The notes: generated by a model not told the origin, from the sequence alone. Counted from the stretch's first letter, positions 1 to 10,128 are shown. The stretch is DNA of 51,705 nucleotides from an uncultured Clostridia bacterium (GCA_946491735.1 CAMLYK010000003.1:1-51705); one strand, 5' to 3'. Made by a program: numbers and translations.

Positions 1-170
1 ATAGAGGTAGATTACTCACGCGTTACTCACCCGTCCGCCACTAAGGGTAAGTATTCCACTAAACACCTCATATAGAAATGCTTAGTGGAACACTTAACCT
101 CCGTTCGACTTGCATGTTTAAAGCACGCCGCCAGCGTTTGTCCTGAGCCAGGATCAAACTCTACAAAAAA
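1..170 (-). rRNA. rrs: 16S rRNA, 5' portion (continues beyond the left edge)
   Basis: Reverse complement reads AGAGTTTGATCCTGGCTCAGGAC...GCTGGCGGCGTGCTTTAAACATGCAAGTCGAACG...GTGGCGGACGGGTGAGTAACGCGTGAG, the conserved 16S 5' region. 5' boundary approximate. Confidence 0.97.
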
Positions 171-519
171 ATATTCGCTTTATTTCATTTAAAAACAAGT
201 TTTTAAATTTCAACCGATGCTCTATTTTTTTGTCACCCCACTACGTATCTTGCGACACTTGCGGGGACCCCGATTGAATTTACTCGGAGAATAAAGCATC
301 AACGAATTGCTACTAAGTAGCTTTTTTATAAAATAACCTTTGCTCATTCGCTTGGCTAATTTCGTTGTCTAAAAAACTTGGAATTGATAAGAACTTTGTT
401 CATTGAACATTGCCTATAAGTAATTGCTTACTTACTGTCTTACCATTGTACCTATTAAGATATAAATTGTCCTAACGAACCATTCGGTTCGGCACCCTGC
501 TTATGCTGAATGCAATATA

Positions 520-548
520 AAGATAACACATATAAAAAACTTTGTCAA
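520..548 (-). promoter_or_regulatory. rRNA operon sigma-A-type promoter
   Basis: Minus strand TTGACA (543-548), 17-nt spacer, TATCTT (520-525), preceded by A/T tracts. Confidence 0.8.
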
Positions 549-830
549 CAGTTTTTCAAAAAATTTTTTAACTTTTTTCAAACTTTTTTTAATTTTTTTC
601 TATAATATATGAAATTCCTTATTTTTAAGTGCAAAATGACTAGAAAATAGCCATTTTCTACACAAAATTTATGAAATAAGTACCCAATAATCACAAAAAA
701 TTGATATTACAACTTCGACTAGACCAATTTTAAATCAAACTAGGATCATATCTTTTAACAAATTATGCCTAATCACCTATGACTTTTTCATTTTGAAAAT
801 CAATAATAACTCAAATTTTTAAACACAATA

Positions 831-870
831 ACAAAAAAAGGATTACATCTTAGCAATCCCTTTTTGTTTT
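831..870 (-). terminator. Intrinsic terminator of the 872..1639 lipoprotein gene
   Basis: Inverted repeat acaaaaaaaggatt...aatccctttttgt directly after the stop codon. Confidence 0.75.
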
Positions 871-871
871 A

Positions 872-1639
872 TTAGTCAATTACTTGAACTGTCAATTCTG
901 AACATTCAATTGAATCAACTGTCATCCAACTGAACCAACCATATCTAAGTCCGGACACATCACTTTCATTGACATCTGAATCATCAGGTTTATTTAATTT
1001 AGCATCAACCACTTCAAACACAGTTTGATTGTTGCTATCGATAACACTGATTGTAACTTTCATAATATTTTCACTATTTTTGTGGAAATCAAATTTGAAA
1101 GTATACCAACCATCAGCTAATACCTTAGCGTCTTCGCTACTAGTAGCCCATTGATTAATTTCATCACTAGAGCCATTATAAATATAACCAACTTTCACGC
1201 CTTCAGCATATTTTCTAACATAAATGAATCTTTCTGAAACGTATTCACCATCATTACCATTGACTGCAACGGTATAGTTGAATCCTTCACCAATTTCATA
1301 ATCATTTGCTACTATGTTCAATCTAATACTAGCAATCATGCCGTCAGTATCCCAATCTAGATTTCTATCCGTTTCTCCGAAGTAAGTATTAGGACCTGTA
1401 GCGTATACATCATCTTTATTCAATGTGATTGTATCAGATTCTTCATTATATTGTACACTACCGTACAAATCTGAGAACACTGATAATGCAGATTCTTGTG
1501 TGCTGAAATTAGCATCGTAAACAGTTTTTAATTCTTTTTGATCATTATTGTCGTCGCCACACGCACTAAGCAAAAGCATGCATGGAATCATCACCAAAGT
1601 AACGAGAATATACTTTAATGATTTTTTCATTGTTTTCAT
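872..1639 (-). CDS. Predicted lipoprotein with lectin/glucanase-like beta-sandwich ectodomain (fold uncertain)
   Basis: ORF with lipobox LLSAC after a hydrophobic signal (MKTMKKSLKYILVTLVMIPCMLLLSACGDD); GGGGGAAA RBS supports start at 1639 rather than the ORF-track start 1678. Confidence 0.75.
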   Translation of the reverse strand: MKTMKKSLKYILVTLVMIPCMLLLSACGDDNNDQKELKTVYDANFSTQESALSVFSDLYGSVQYNEESDTITLNKDDVYATGPNTYFGETDRNLDWDTDGMIASIRLNIVANDYEIGEGFNYTVAVNGNDGEYVSERFIYVRKYAEGVKVGYIYNGSSDEINQWATSSEDAKVLADGWYTFKFDFHKNSENIMKVTISVIDSNNQTVFEVVDAKLNKPDDSDVNESDVSGLRYGWFSWMTVDSIECSELTVQVID

Positions 1640-1875
1640 ATTATTTCCCCCTTTAACTATAAAGAAACAAATTGCCAATTTTTAGTCAAATGTTATTTAA
1701 TTGTTTCATAAAGATTTTTTCTTTTACTCTATTTCATCATAATTATTATATTTCAAGTTATAAAAAATATTACATATACTGATTAAAAGTAAAATATTTA
1801 TAATAATATTTCATTAATGTATTTTAATGTATTTAATTTAACAATTAATTTCTAACTAGTTGAATAATTATCATA

Positions 1876-1908
1876 AAAAAAAAGAATGCTTGACTGCATC
1901 CTTTTTTT
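1876..1908 (-). terminator. Intrinsic terminator of the 1910..3334 gene
   Basis: Minus strand GGATGC-AGTCAA-GCATTC followed by a T tract, just after the stop. Confidence 0.6.
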
Positions 1909-1909
1909 G

Positions 1910-3334
1910 CTAAGCAGTAGGTATTTGATCTAATAGACCACCGCTGTTTTCAATCAAATCGAAGAATATGTTCATAATATCTTCTAAAAGCAAATTCTTC
2001 ACTTGTTTATAATTAGGAGTTTCTTCTGTGCCAACATTTATATATTTGTTGTTAATGCCTGTTCCGTCATCCGTTGTCCCACCAGAAGATGAGTAATAAT
2101 TGGTTGGAGCGTCAATCACTCCTGCTGAAATAAGCTCGTCAATTGTGCTCTCCTCTAATGCTGTGGATAATGCTGATGAAATATTACTTATAGTTGTATT
2201 TGGATCAATCAATGACAAGGCACCTGAACTTAGGTCTTCACTAGTGAATAGATCTGCCACAGTCAGACTATCAATTCCATCCCCCAATCCTGAAACAGTA
2301 AATCCAGCAATAGCATTCATCACTCCATCAATTTTTGTACCATCTTCATCATAATACGCGTCTTCCAAATCATTGTAAGTATAACCCAACACTTCAGCAA
2401 TTGTCATGCTGTTGATTGTGTTTTCAAGATTTTCCAATTCCCCAATAGTTGTTTTTGCAACCGTAGCCATAATTCCGGTCACTTCCTGACTAGAACTGTC
2501 ATAAACAGTATCTCCCTGAATGGTGTAATCTAGAAAATCTGCTATATACATGTTGTTAATTTCTTGTTCTAATTCTCCAATCGGAGTATTGTCATCAATG
2601 TTGTCAAAGAAGGATGGCAAAGTTATATTATAATCATCTCTCAGTTCTCCAATGGTGATGTTTGAATCGAGATCAGAGGTAAACGACGCCACTGCTTTAG
2701 TAAGTGGTATATATCTTAGAGCCACTTCTGTTTGATTGTCTGAAAGGACGAATTCATTATCTTTTATCAAAACTCGTGAATTCGCAATATCTACTGTATA
2801 ATCAAAATCTACCGCGTTTACATACTCAACTTCTTCATACAATAATCCATCTGATAAATTGTAATAATAGGTATTAGTTTTATTTAAAATGTCATCCATA
2901 TCAGACAAATCAATAACATTTTTCAATTCTTCCGCACTGATATTTGATAGTTTATTCTTCACTGCATCCATCATTTCTGGCAATGGGACATCTTTCAAAT
3001 CAACTATGTTTATACCTGCGATTTCATTACTAATACTAATACCAAAATCTGCTTCCAAATCATTAAGAGTGTAAGTATCAATATTTCTACTCAAATCTAT
3101 AGCATGAGTGACCAACGAATTCAATGTCAAATTATTAATATCTTCATATCCAGTATCAATTTCTGTATTGAATTTGTCATTGATCCAATTGACTGACACT
3201 CTAAAATACACGAAAGCCACAATTCCAACAATCGCACCTATACCTAAAAGCAAACCAATGAATGTACCAAAGAAAAACGAACCTATGCTTCCACTCTTTG
3301 TCTTGCGTGTAATTTCTCCCGCTTGCTTCGTCAT
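1910..3334 (-). CDS. Membrane-anchored extracytoplasmic TIGEL-repeat protein, 474 aa
   Basis: N-terminal TM (IGSFFFGTFIGLLLGIGAIVGIVAFVYF) then repeated units TPIGELEQEINNMYIADFLDYT.../TIGELENLENTINSMTIAEVLGYT.../TVSGLGDGIDSLTVADLF. Confidence 0.8.
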   Translation of the reverse strand: MTKQAGEITRKTKSGSIGSFFFGTFIGLLLGIGAIVGIVAFVYFRVSVNWINDKFNTEIDTGYEDINNLTLNSLVTHAIDLSRNIDTYTLNDLEADFGISISNEIAGINIVDLKDVPLPEMMDAVKNKLSNISAEELKNVIDLSDMDDILNKTNTYYYNLSDGLLYEEVEYVNAVDFDYTVDIANSRVLIKDNEFVLSDNQTEVALRYIPLTKAVASFTSDLDSNITIGELRDDYNITLPSFFDNIDDNTPIGELEQEINNMYIADFLDYTIQGDTVYDSSSQEVTGIMATVAKTTIGELENLENTINSMTIAEVLGYTYNDLEDAYYDEDGTKIDGVMNAIAGFTVSGLGDGIDSLTVADLFTSEDLSSGALSLIDPNTTISNISSALSTALEESTIDELISAGVIDAPTNYYSSSGGTTDDGTGINNKYINVGTEETPNYKQVKNLLLEDIMNIFFDLIENSGGLLDQIPTA

Positions 3335-3497
3335 ATACCCTCCAATATTTATAATTATTATGACACAAATTTAATTAAAAATAAAATAATTTATGTCATA
3401 TTTATAAAATTTTATGAGGAAATTTGTAATTTAAAAAAATTATATCTTAAAATTAGTGATATTTTTGTTCATCATTTTTTTATTAAAATATAGATAA

Positions 3498-3839
3498 TTA
3501 TAAAATTACAATTGTGCAACCTGAATTTAATAAATACAAATCTCTGTCTGCGAGTAAATCTGGACAATAATTTATAGCGATTTTTCTAACCACATTGTTT
3601 GGTGTCCACCTGTCACAACAAGTGTAGTCTTCAATTTTCCCTCTTCGTTTCAACTCCTCACATTTTTTCAAAAATTGTACTTTTATTGCTCCACCTACTC
3701 CGTGGCTACCATATCCGTGGATAACTTTCATTACCTTATATCCGCCTTTTTTATAACTCTCTAATTCCACCAAAAATTGAGCGATTGCTTCACTCACAGT
3801 TTGTCTATCAGATTTGATGTCAATTGTAATAAGTTCCAT
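3498..3839 (-). CDS. Smr-domain protein
   Basis: Smr signature VIHGYGSHGVGGAIK. Start assigned to ATG at 3837-3839; the ORF-track start at 3923 is a GTG without RBS. Confidence 0.7.
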   Translation of the reverse strand: MELITIDIKSDRQTVSEAIAQFLVELESYKKGGYKVMKVIHGYGSHGVGGAIKVQFLKKCEELKRRGKIEDYTCCDRWTPNNVVRKIAINYCPDLLADRDLYLLNSGCTIVIL

Positions 3840-3845
3840 AGAATG

Positions 3846-3874
3846 ATTATATACAAAATTTACCAATAAATCAA
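3846..3874 (-). promoter_or_regulatory. Putative promoter of the smr gene (predicted leaderless)
   Basis: TTGATT (3869-3874), 17 nt, TATAAT (3846-3851); expected TSS falls on the A of the ATG at 3839. Confidence 0.5.
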
Positions 3875-3937
3875 TTGATGCAAAATATTTTTTATTAGCA
3901 ATATCACTCGATAAATATTTCACATTTTATAAAAAAA

Positions 3938-3958
3938 CAAACAGTGTTAGGCTGTTTG
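3938..3958 (-). terminator. Hairpin terminator overlapping the clpX stop codon
   Basis: CAAACAG / CTGTTTG inverted repeat followed on the minus strand by a TTTTTTT run. Confidence 0.65.
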
Positions 3959-5221
3959 CTTTTTCTCTTTAAGTTTTGGTTTTGATTTTATAATTTTAGG
4001 TTTTGATTTTTTATTTATAAAATCTGCAGTGATAACAATTTTTTCAATATCTTCTTCGAAATGATAACTATACATCACATCAAGCATTCGCTCTTCTAAA
4101 ATTGTCCTCAGCCCTCTTGCTCCAGTCTTAAGTTCAATAGCTTTTTTAGCTACAGCTGTGATCGCTTCTTTTTCAAAGGTCAAATCAATTCCATCCATTT
4201 TGAACATTTGAATGTATTGTTTTGTGATTGCATTCTTTGGTTCCACCAAAATTCTCTCCAAAGCTTTCTCATCTAGACTGTCAAGAGTGGCTACAATTGG
4301 AAGTCTACCCACAAATTCTGGTATCATACCGTATTTTATCAAATCTTGTGGTTGAATATTTTCAAACTTATTGATAGATTCTTCCATCTCTTTTTTCTTC
4401 ACACTGGCGCCAAACCCCAATGATGACGCGCCATTGCGTTCGCTGATGATTTTATCAAGACCAACGAATGCTCCTCCGCATATGAATAAAATATTCGTTG
4501 TATCAATCTTGATATTTTCTTGTTGCGGATGTTTTCTGCCCCCCTGAGGTGGAACGGAAGCAATTGTGCCCTCCAGGATTTTCAATAATGCCTGTTGCAC
4601 TCCTTCCCCGCTCACATCACGTGTGATTGATACATTTTGAGTTTTCCTAGCAATTTTGTCTATCTCATCAATATATATGATTCCACGTTGTGCTTTTTCA
4701 ATATCATAATCTGCGTTTTGAATGAGTTTCAATAAAATATTTTCAACGTCATCCCCCACATATCCTGCTTCAGTAAGTGCAGTCGCATCACTAGATGCAA
4801 ATGGCACTTTGAGCGTTTTAGCCAAAGTTTTAGCGAGCAATGTTTTCCCGCTGCCAGTAGGACCAATTAAAAGCACATTTGACTTTTCAAGCTCTACCTC
4901 ATCCTGCGAATTATCATGTTTGACCATATTGTAATTGATACGTTTGTAATGATTGTATACAGACACTGCCAAAATCTTTTTTACTTCATCTTGACCAATT
5001 ATAAATTCATCTAATTTTTGCTTAATTTCTTGTGGTTTAATTAAATCAATAAAATCATTTTTTTCACTTTCACGAGTGCGATTATTAAAATCCATAAGAT
5101 CTTTGCAAATATTTAAACAATCTTTGCAAATGAAACAATCACCTTCAGGATTGCTGATTATGTCAGTCAATTCTCGTGCTGGACGACCACAAAATGAACA
5201 AATAGTTTCTATCTCTTTCAT
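3947..5221 (-). CDS. clpX: ATP-dependent Clp protease ATP-binding subunit ClpX
   Basis: N-terminal zinc finger [13 protein letters not shown]...CKDCLNIC, Walker [45 protein letters not shown] before the ATG at 5221. Confidence 0.97.
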   Translation of the reverse strand: MKEIETICSFCGRPARELTDIISNPEGDCFICKDCLNICKDLMDFNNRTRESEKNDFIDLIKPQEIKQKLDEFIIGQDEVKKILAVSVYNHYKRINYNMVKHDNSQDEVELEKSNVLLIGPTGSGKTLLAKTLAKTLKVPFASSDATALTEAGYVGDDVENILLKLIQNADYDIEKAQRGIIYIDEIDKIARKTQNVSITRDVSGEGVQQALLKILEGTIASVPPQGGRKHPQQENIKIDTTNILFICGGAFVGLDKIISERNGASSLGFGASVKKKEMEESINKFENIQPQDLIKYGMIPEFVGRLPIVATLDSLDEKALERILVEPKNAITKQYIQMFKMDGIDLTFEKEAITAVAKKAIELKTGARGLRTILEERMLDVMYSYHFEEDIEKIVITADFINKKSKPKIIKSKPKLKEKKQTA

Positions 5222-5278
5222 ACTCTCCTTTACCCGCAAAATACAGACGCAAAAATTGTCTGTATCTATGCTAAAATA

Positions 5279-5860
5279 TTAATTTTTTCGTTTATCATAT
5301 ATTTTGTCGACTAAACCGTACTTTAATGCCTGTTTAGCGTCCAAGAAATTATCTCTATCTGTATCTTTTGTAATAGTGTCAATATCTTTTCCAGTATTAT
5401 CAGCTAAAATTTTATTCAAGCTCTCTCTTGTCTTTTGAATGTGACGCGCATGAATTTCAATATCGCTTGCTTGCCCTTGCGCTCCACCAAGCGGTTGATG
5501 TATCATCACTTCGCTATGTGGAAGACAAATACGTTTGCCTTTTGTGCCACTAGATAATATGACCGCTGCCATGCTAGCCGCCATGCCAATACAAATTGTA
5601 GATATATCACATTTGACATATTGCATAGTATCATAGATGGCAAGTCCCGCGGTTACACTCCCACCAGGACTGTTGATATACATAAAAATGTCTTTATCTG
5701 GATTCTTGCCTTCTAGATATAACAATTGTGCCACTACTGTATTGGCAGTCTGATCATCAATCTCTCCAGATAAGAACACTATTCTATCTTCTAAAAGACG
5801 AGAATAAATATCATAACTGCGTTCAACATTACCTACTTGATCAATAACCATTGGTATCAT
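5279..5860 (-). CDS. clpP: ATP-dependent Clp protease proteolytic subunit ClpP
   Basis: MIPMVIDQ...[29 protein letters not shown] (catalytic Ser), [24 protein letters not shown] (catalytic His). Confidence 0.97.
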   Translation of the reverse strand: MIPMVIDQVGNVERSYDIYSRLLEDRIVFLSGEIDDQTANTVVAQLLYLEGKNPDKDIFMYINSPGGSVTAGLAIYDTMQYVKCDISTICIGMAASMAAVILSSGTKGKRICLPHSEVMIHQPLGGAQGQASDIEIHARHIQKTRESLNKILADNTGKDIDTITKDTDRDNFLDAKQALKYGLVDKIYDKRKN

Positions 5861-5937
5861 ATTTCTCTCCTTATATTTATTTGAATTATTAATAAAATTA
5901 TTACAACAAAATCAAAATTCATCAAATAAAGTTAATA

Positions 5938-7221
5938 TTATTTAATTTCATTGTTATTTCTCAAAAACTCTACTAATTTTTTCATTAGAATATCATTTGC
6001 AATGTGATTTATCATATCATTATTGACTTGTTTTTTGAATTCTTCCAGTGTTTTACCTGTATTTTTTGCCATTTCTTCAAGTTTTTGGTCGATATCTTTT
6101 TCAATCACATCCAAATGTTCATCTCTGATCAATTTTTCTAAAACAAGTCTACCTTTTACATTACGTCTAGAATTATTCTTGACTTCTTCTTTGAACTGAT
6201 CCATTGTCTTGCCAATATAATTGACATAATCTTCAAGTTTGATGCCTTGATACTGCATTTGAGTATTAAGCCCATTCATCTGACGATTGAATTCTTCTTC
6301 AACCATCACTTCAGGAACAGTGAGTTCGGTATCATCAATAACTTTATCTAATATGTCATTATCCAATTCCAATTCATTACGTTCATCGGCATCTTTGATG
6401 AGTCTTGAACGAATGTTCTCTTTGTATTTGTCAACACTTTCAAATTCTGTAGAATTAGATACAAACTCTTCATCAAGTATTGGCATAACACGTTCACGAA
6501 TGTTCTTTATCTCCACTTTGAAAGTCGCCTTCTTGCCTGATAAATCCTTTTGATGATAATCAGATGGGAATGTCACCACCACATCTTTTTTGTCACCAAT
6601 GTTCAGCCCTATCAACTGATCTTCGAAATTGTCAATAAATGATTTGCTGCCAACTTTTAATTGATAATTCTCTGCTTTGCCGCCATCAAATTGTTTTCCA
6701 TCAATATATCCATCAAAATCCAATGTGACAAAATCATCGTTTTTGACAGGTTTGTTAGTTTCAACCAAGCGAGAAGCACGCAATAATTCTTTGTTTATTT
6801 CCTCTTCTACATCTTTGTCAGTGATTTCAGTCTTTTTCTTTTCAAAAGTAAGACCTTTGTACTTAGCAAGTGTAAACTCAGGCACACACGGAATTGTAAG
6901 TGTAATATCAAGACCAGAATTGTCTAACTTCTTTATTTCGAGTTTTGGTGCATCAATTGGTCTGATTTCTTCATGTTCGCGTAAAATCTGAGTATATGCT
7001 TTGTAATAGACTTCATCTAAAGCCTCGTTGACAAAAGCACCTTCTCCGTAATTTTTCTCAATAATATTACGTGGAGCATGCCCTTTTCTAAAGCCTGGAA
7101 TATTAAATTTACTTTTGTTTTTTTCGTATGCTGAATTGAGGCTTTCTTGCCATTCTTTACTATCAAGACTAATATTTGCCTCAAAAATTCCATTATCTTT
7201 CTTTTCTACATTTAGTACCAT
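5938..7221 (-). CDS. tig: Trigger factor
   Basis: FNIPGFRKGHAPRNIIEKNYGEG ribosome-binding signature, FKBP-like domain (DFVTLDFDGYIDGKQFDGG), upstream of clpP-clpX. AAGGAG RBS before ATG at 7221. Confidence 0.96.
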   Translation of the reverse strand: MVLNVEKKDNGIFEANISLDSKEWQESLNSAYEKNKSKFNIPGFRKGHAPRNIIEKNYGEGAFVNEALDEVYYKAYTQILREHEEIRPIDAPKLEIKKLDNSGLDITLTIPCVPEFTLAKYKGLTFEKKKTEITDKDVEEEINKELLRASRLVETNKPVKNDDFVTLDFDGYIDGKQFDGGKAENYQLKVGSKSFIDNFEDQLIGLNIGDKKDVVVTFPSDYHQKDLSGKKATFKVEIKNIRERVMPILDEEFVSNSTEFESVDKYKENIRSRLIKDADERNELELDNDILDKVIDDTELTVPEVMVEEEFNRQMNGLNTQMQYQGIKLEDYVNYIGKTMDQFKEEVKNNSRRNVKGRLVLEKLIRDEHLDVIEKDIDQKLEEMAKNTGKTLEEFKKQVNNDMINHIANDILMKKLVEFLRNNNEIK

Positions 7222-7281
7222 AGTAATCTCCTTAATATTATAGACTTTGTGTATTCTAGCACACAATTTAAATTAAATCAA

Positions 7282-7635
7282 TCAAATTAATATAAAAATT
7301 CCAACTAGAATAAAAAGAATTCCACATATGTAAAATGAAATATTGATTTTCCTCCTTTGTCTTAGTAGTCTAGCACTTTCGTCCTGTAATTCAATCATTT
7401 CTACGTCATCAAAATCGTCATTTTCCATATTTTCTTCTAATATTTTGTCGATTTCTATACGTCTTTTGTCGATTTTGTTCGTTCTTTCGACAGCCATAAA
7501 AATTATTCCAACTGCAAAGAATATGAAACCAAAAGACTGGCAATATTTATTTTGATTGCCAACTATCAATAATATCAATCCTATAAACAAACTCACCAAA
7601 GCGATGGTGAGTTTTAAATTAAACTTGATTTTCAT
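7282..7635 (-). CDS. Small membrane protein of unknown function
   Basis: ORF with TM segments at both ends; start set to ATG at 7635 (ORF track uses a TTG at 7641). Confidence 0.6.
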   Translation of the reverse strand: MKIKFNLKLTIALVSLFIGLILLIVGNQNKYCQSFGFIFFAVGIIFMAVERTNKIDKRRIEIDKILEENMENDDFDDVEMIELQDESARLLRQRRKINISFYICGILFILVGIFILI

Positions 7636-7641
7636 AATCAA

Positions 7642-7908
7642 TTAAAATGTCAAGAACAAGAAAACTACGATCAAAATAACTGCTATAACATAAGCAATCA
7701 TATAGCCAATGCTTCTTCTAGACTTGGCAAAATAAAATGCAAATACAGCAGTAATAGCATATGCAATAAATTGAGCTATAGTGTTCATTGCTGACACAAC
7801 TGTAGAGCTTACTTCAAGAGCATTTAAAATATATTGCACAATCAAAGCAACCGCCACAAGCATAATCGCAAGATATGCCAAGAAGTTCACAAAACCCTTA
7901 CCTTTCAT
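7642..7908 (-). CDS. Small three-TM membrane protein of unknown function
   Basis: GGAGG RBS precedes ATG at 7908 (MKGKGFVNFLAYLAIMLVAVALIV...). Confidence 0.65.
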   Translation of the reverse strand: MKGKGFVNFLAYLAIMLVAVALIVQYILNALEVSSTVVSAMNTIAQFIAYAITAVFAFYFAKSRRSIGYMIAYVIAVILIVVFLFLTF

Positions 7909-7927
7909 ACTATCCTCCAATGATCTT

Positions 7928-7956
7928 ATTATATCATAAGTATTCAATTTTTACAA
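7928..7956 (-). promoter_or_regulatory. Putative sigma-A promoter upstream of the 7908 gene and possibly the tig-clpP-clpX block
   Basis: TTGTAA (7951-7956), 17 nt, TATAAT (7928-7933). Confidence 0.5.
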
Positions 7957-8032
7957 ATAAATTACAAAATTTGTCAAAATATGCCATTTTTATTAATTTT
8001 GTTGATTTATCCGACCTTTAATAAGATTATCT

Positions 8033-8938
8033 CTATTTAGAAATATCCTCTATTACTTTTTTAAAATAATCTGGCAAATCAATTTGAAACTGCATTATTT
8101 GTTTGCTCGTTGGATGAACAAAACTAATTTTATAGGCAAATAATAATTGCCCTAATACATTGATATTTTTATCTTCGCCTCCATACAATCTATCTCCAAC
8201 GATTGGATGATTAATTGATTTTAGATGTGCTCTAATTTGATGCGTCCTACCAGTATACAACTTACAATTTAATAAAGTGTAATGGTCATATACTGCATCT
8301 ATTGAAAATTCTGTTTTGCTATATTTACCTATTTTTGACTGATTGAGAATCATTTGTTCTCTATTTTTAGTATTTCGTGTTAGATAGCCTTCTATCACAA
8401 AATTTTGTTTAATTCTTCCCTTGATGAGTGCTTTGTATTCTCTATTCAATGTTTTATCTTTTAATTGATTGCTCAAAATTTTATGTGCATTGTCATTCTT
8501 TGCAACAATCATTAAACCGCCAGTATCTTTATCCAATCTATGAATTATGCCCGGTCGAAGCACTCCATTAATTGTGGACAGATTTTTAATGTGATACATC
8601 AATGCATTTACGAGAGTATGGGATTTTGTTGTAGCACATGGATGAACCACAAGACCGGCTTGCTTATTGATTACTAACAGGTCATCATCTTCATAAATGA
8701 TATTCAGTGGTATATTCTCAGGCTCGGTATTGATTATTTCTATCGGCTTTTCTTCAATGCTGATTCTATCCCCCAATTTTAGTTTGTATCCAGATTTTTT
8801 CTTTTCATCATTTACCAAAATTCTTCCTTCGTCATTCAATGTTTTTAAATAACTGCGGGTGAAATCGGTATGTTCTACCAAAAATAAATCCAATCTGGTA
8901 TCCACCTGCGAATTATCATCAACTATTAGATTTATCAT
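8033..8938 (-). CDS. rluD: RluA/RluD family pseudouridine synthase
   Basis: S4-like N-terminus, IIHRLDKDTGGLMIVAKND catalytic motif, GRTHQIRAHLKSINHPIVGDRLYG. Confidence 0.9.
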   Translation of the reverse strand: MINLIVDDNSQVDTRLDLFLVEHTDFTRSYLKTLNDEGRILVNDEKKKSGYKLKLGDRISIEEKPIEIINTEPENIPLNIIYEDDDLLVINKQAGLVVHPCATTKSHTLVNALMYHIKNLSTINGVLRPGIIHRLDKDTGGLMIVAKNDNAHKILSNQLKDKTLNREYKALIKGRIKQNFVIEGYLTRNTKNREQMILNQSKIGKYSKTEFSIDAVYDHYTLLNCKLYTGRTHQIRAHLKSINHPIVGDRLYGGEDKNINVLGQLLFAYKISFVHPTSKQIMQFQIDLPDYFKKVIEDISK

Positions 8939-9389
8939 TTTTCTTCCCCATAAAAAATAGTATAAATATTGCCATCATGACCGCCCCAATACACAAGAAG
9001 GTATCTGCCAAATTGAATATTGGAAAACTAGGCCAAAAATCTAAAAAAATAAAATCTCGAACATAACCCAAACATAATCTATCAATTAAATTACCTAATG
9101 CTCCACCGACAATAAATCCAAAGGCAATGGAATAAAATATAGATTTGTTCTTCACAAAATAATTAAATATGAAAAGTGCTATTATCATTATGACGCTCAC
9201 AATTATCAATACAATGGTACTATCACTAAACATTCCAAACGCCGCTCCGGTATTGCCATTGTTTGTCGCAATGGAAATCACATTTGGAATGAGATTAAAG
9301 TATTCTACATCAAATAAAAAATGTTTGGTAACAAGATCTATTACCAAAACACCAATTAATGTACAAGCAATTGTAATCCAATTTTTCAT
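8919..9389 (-). CDS. lspA: Lipoprotein signal peptidase (signal peptidase II)
   Basis: NNGNTGAAFGMF, GGALGNLIDRL, FPIFNLADTFLCIG catalytic motifs; four TMs. Confidence 0.95.
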   Translation of the reverse strand: MKNWITIACTLIGVLVIDLVTKHFLFDVEYFNLIPNVISIATNNGNTGAAFGMFSDSTIVLIIVSVIMIIALFIFNYFVKNKSIFYSIAFGFIVGGALGNLIDRLCLGYVRDFIFLDFWPSFPIFNLADTFLCIGAVMMAIFILFFMGKKNDKSNS

Positions 9390-9416
9390 TTAATCTAGTA
9401 GCACTCCAATTAAACA

Positions 9417-9857
9417 TTATTCAGGCTTATCCGGACGCAAAATTTTGTGTCCTTCAGGTGTCAGCAAGAAAAGATCTCCATGCCAGCGATGTATACTGCC
9501 GTTCAAACCATAAATTGCACCCGACAAAAAATCGAGAATTCGCATTCTATCCTCGTCAGCAATTCCTTCAAGATTCACAGCGATGGACTGTCCTTGTTTA
9601 AGAAAATCTATTACCTGTTGAATTTCTTTGTGTGTTTTCGGTTCAACCATAATTATATTAGATTCTGGTTGCAATCCAAATGAATTAAAGTTTGTCCCTG
9701 TAGGCATAGTATCAAATGAATTAGTCTCTCCCGCAACACGTTCGTGAAGATTGAAATTAGAATACTTGTCATTTTCTTCAACAGTCTTAGTTTTCTTATC
9801 CTTTTTATCTTTGTCTTCAAAACCCAGTCCGCGCATAACCCAATCAAAAAATCCCAT
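9417..9857 (-). CDS. sepF: Cell division protein SepF
   Basis: MGFFDWVMRGLGF N-terminal amphipathic segment and C-terminal NIIMVEPKTHKEIQQVIDFLKQGQSIAVNLEGI...RILDFLSGAIYGLNG. Confidence 0.92.
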   Translation of the reverse strand: MGFFDWVMRGLGFEDKDKKDKKTKTVEENDKYSNFNLHERVAGETNSFDTMPTGTNFNSFGLQPESNIIMVEPKTHKEIQQVIDFLKQGQSIAVNLEGIADEDRMRILDFLSGAIYGLNGSIHRWHGDLFLLTPEGHKILRPDKPE

Positions 9858-9864
9858 ATTCCAC

Positions 9865-10110
9865 CTATGAACCAAAAATTTGTTTTTTCAATAAATCATA
9901 TTCAGCATCTGTTGCTATATTGAATTCTTTTACTACACGTTCATAAATCGCAATCACTTCTTTGTTTTGAGTCTTAGATTTGGCTTTTTCCAGCATCTTT
10001 TCAGCCACTTTTATTGCGCCCTTTCTGTCCAAGCGATTGTCAATACCCACAATTGTTTCTATGACGTCCATACATTTATTTTCAAATTCTTCAGTACTTA
10101 ACTCAGCCAT
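9865..10110 (-). CDS. Small soluble protein of unknown function
   Basis: ORF with AGAGGTG RBS; MAELSTEEFENKCMDVIETIVGIDNRLDRKGAIK...; immediately upstream of sepF. Confidence 0.6.
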   Translation of the reverse strand: MAELSTEEFENKCMDVIETIVGIDNRLDRKGAIKVAEKMLEKAKSKTQNKEVIAIYERVVKEFNIATDAEYDLLKKQIFGS

Positions 10111-10128
10111 ATGCACCTCTTTATATAT

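Noticed and set aside
9653-9847. 64-aa minus-strand ORF
   Set aside because: Alternative frame inside sepF; no independent support.
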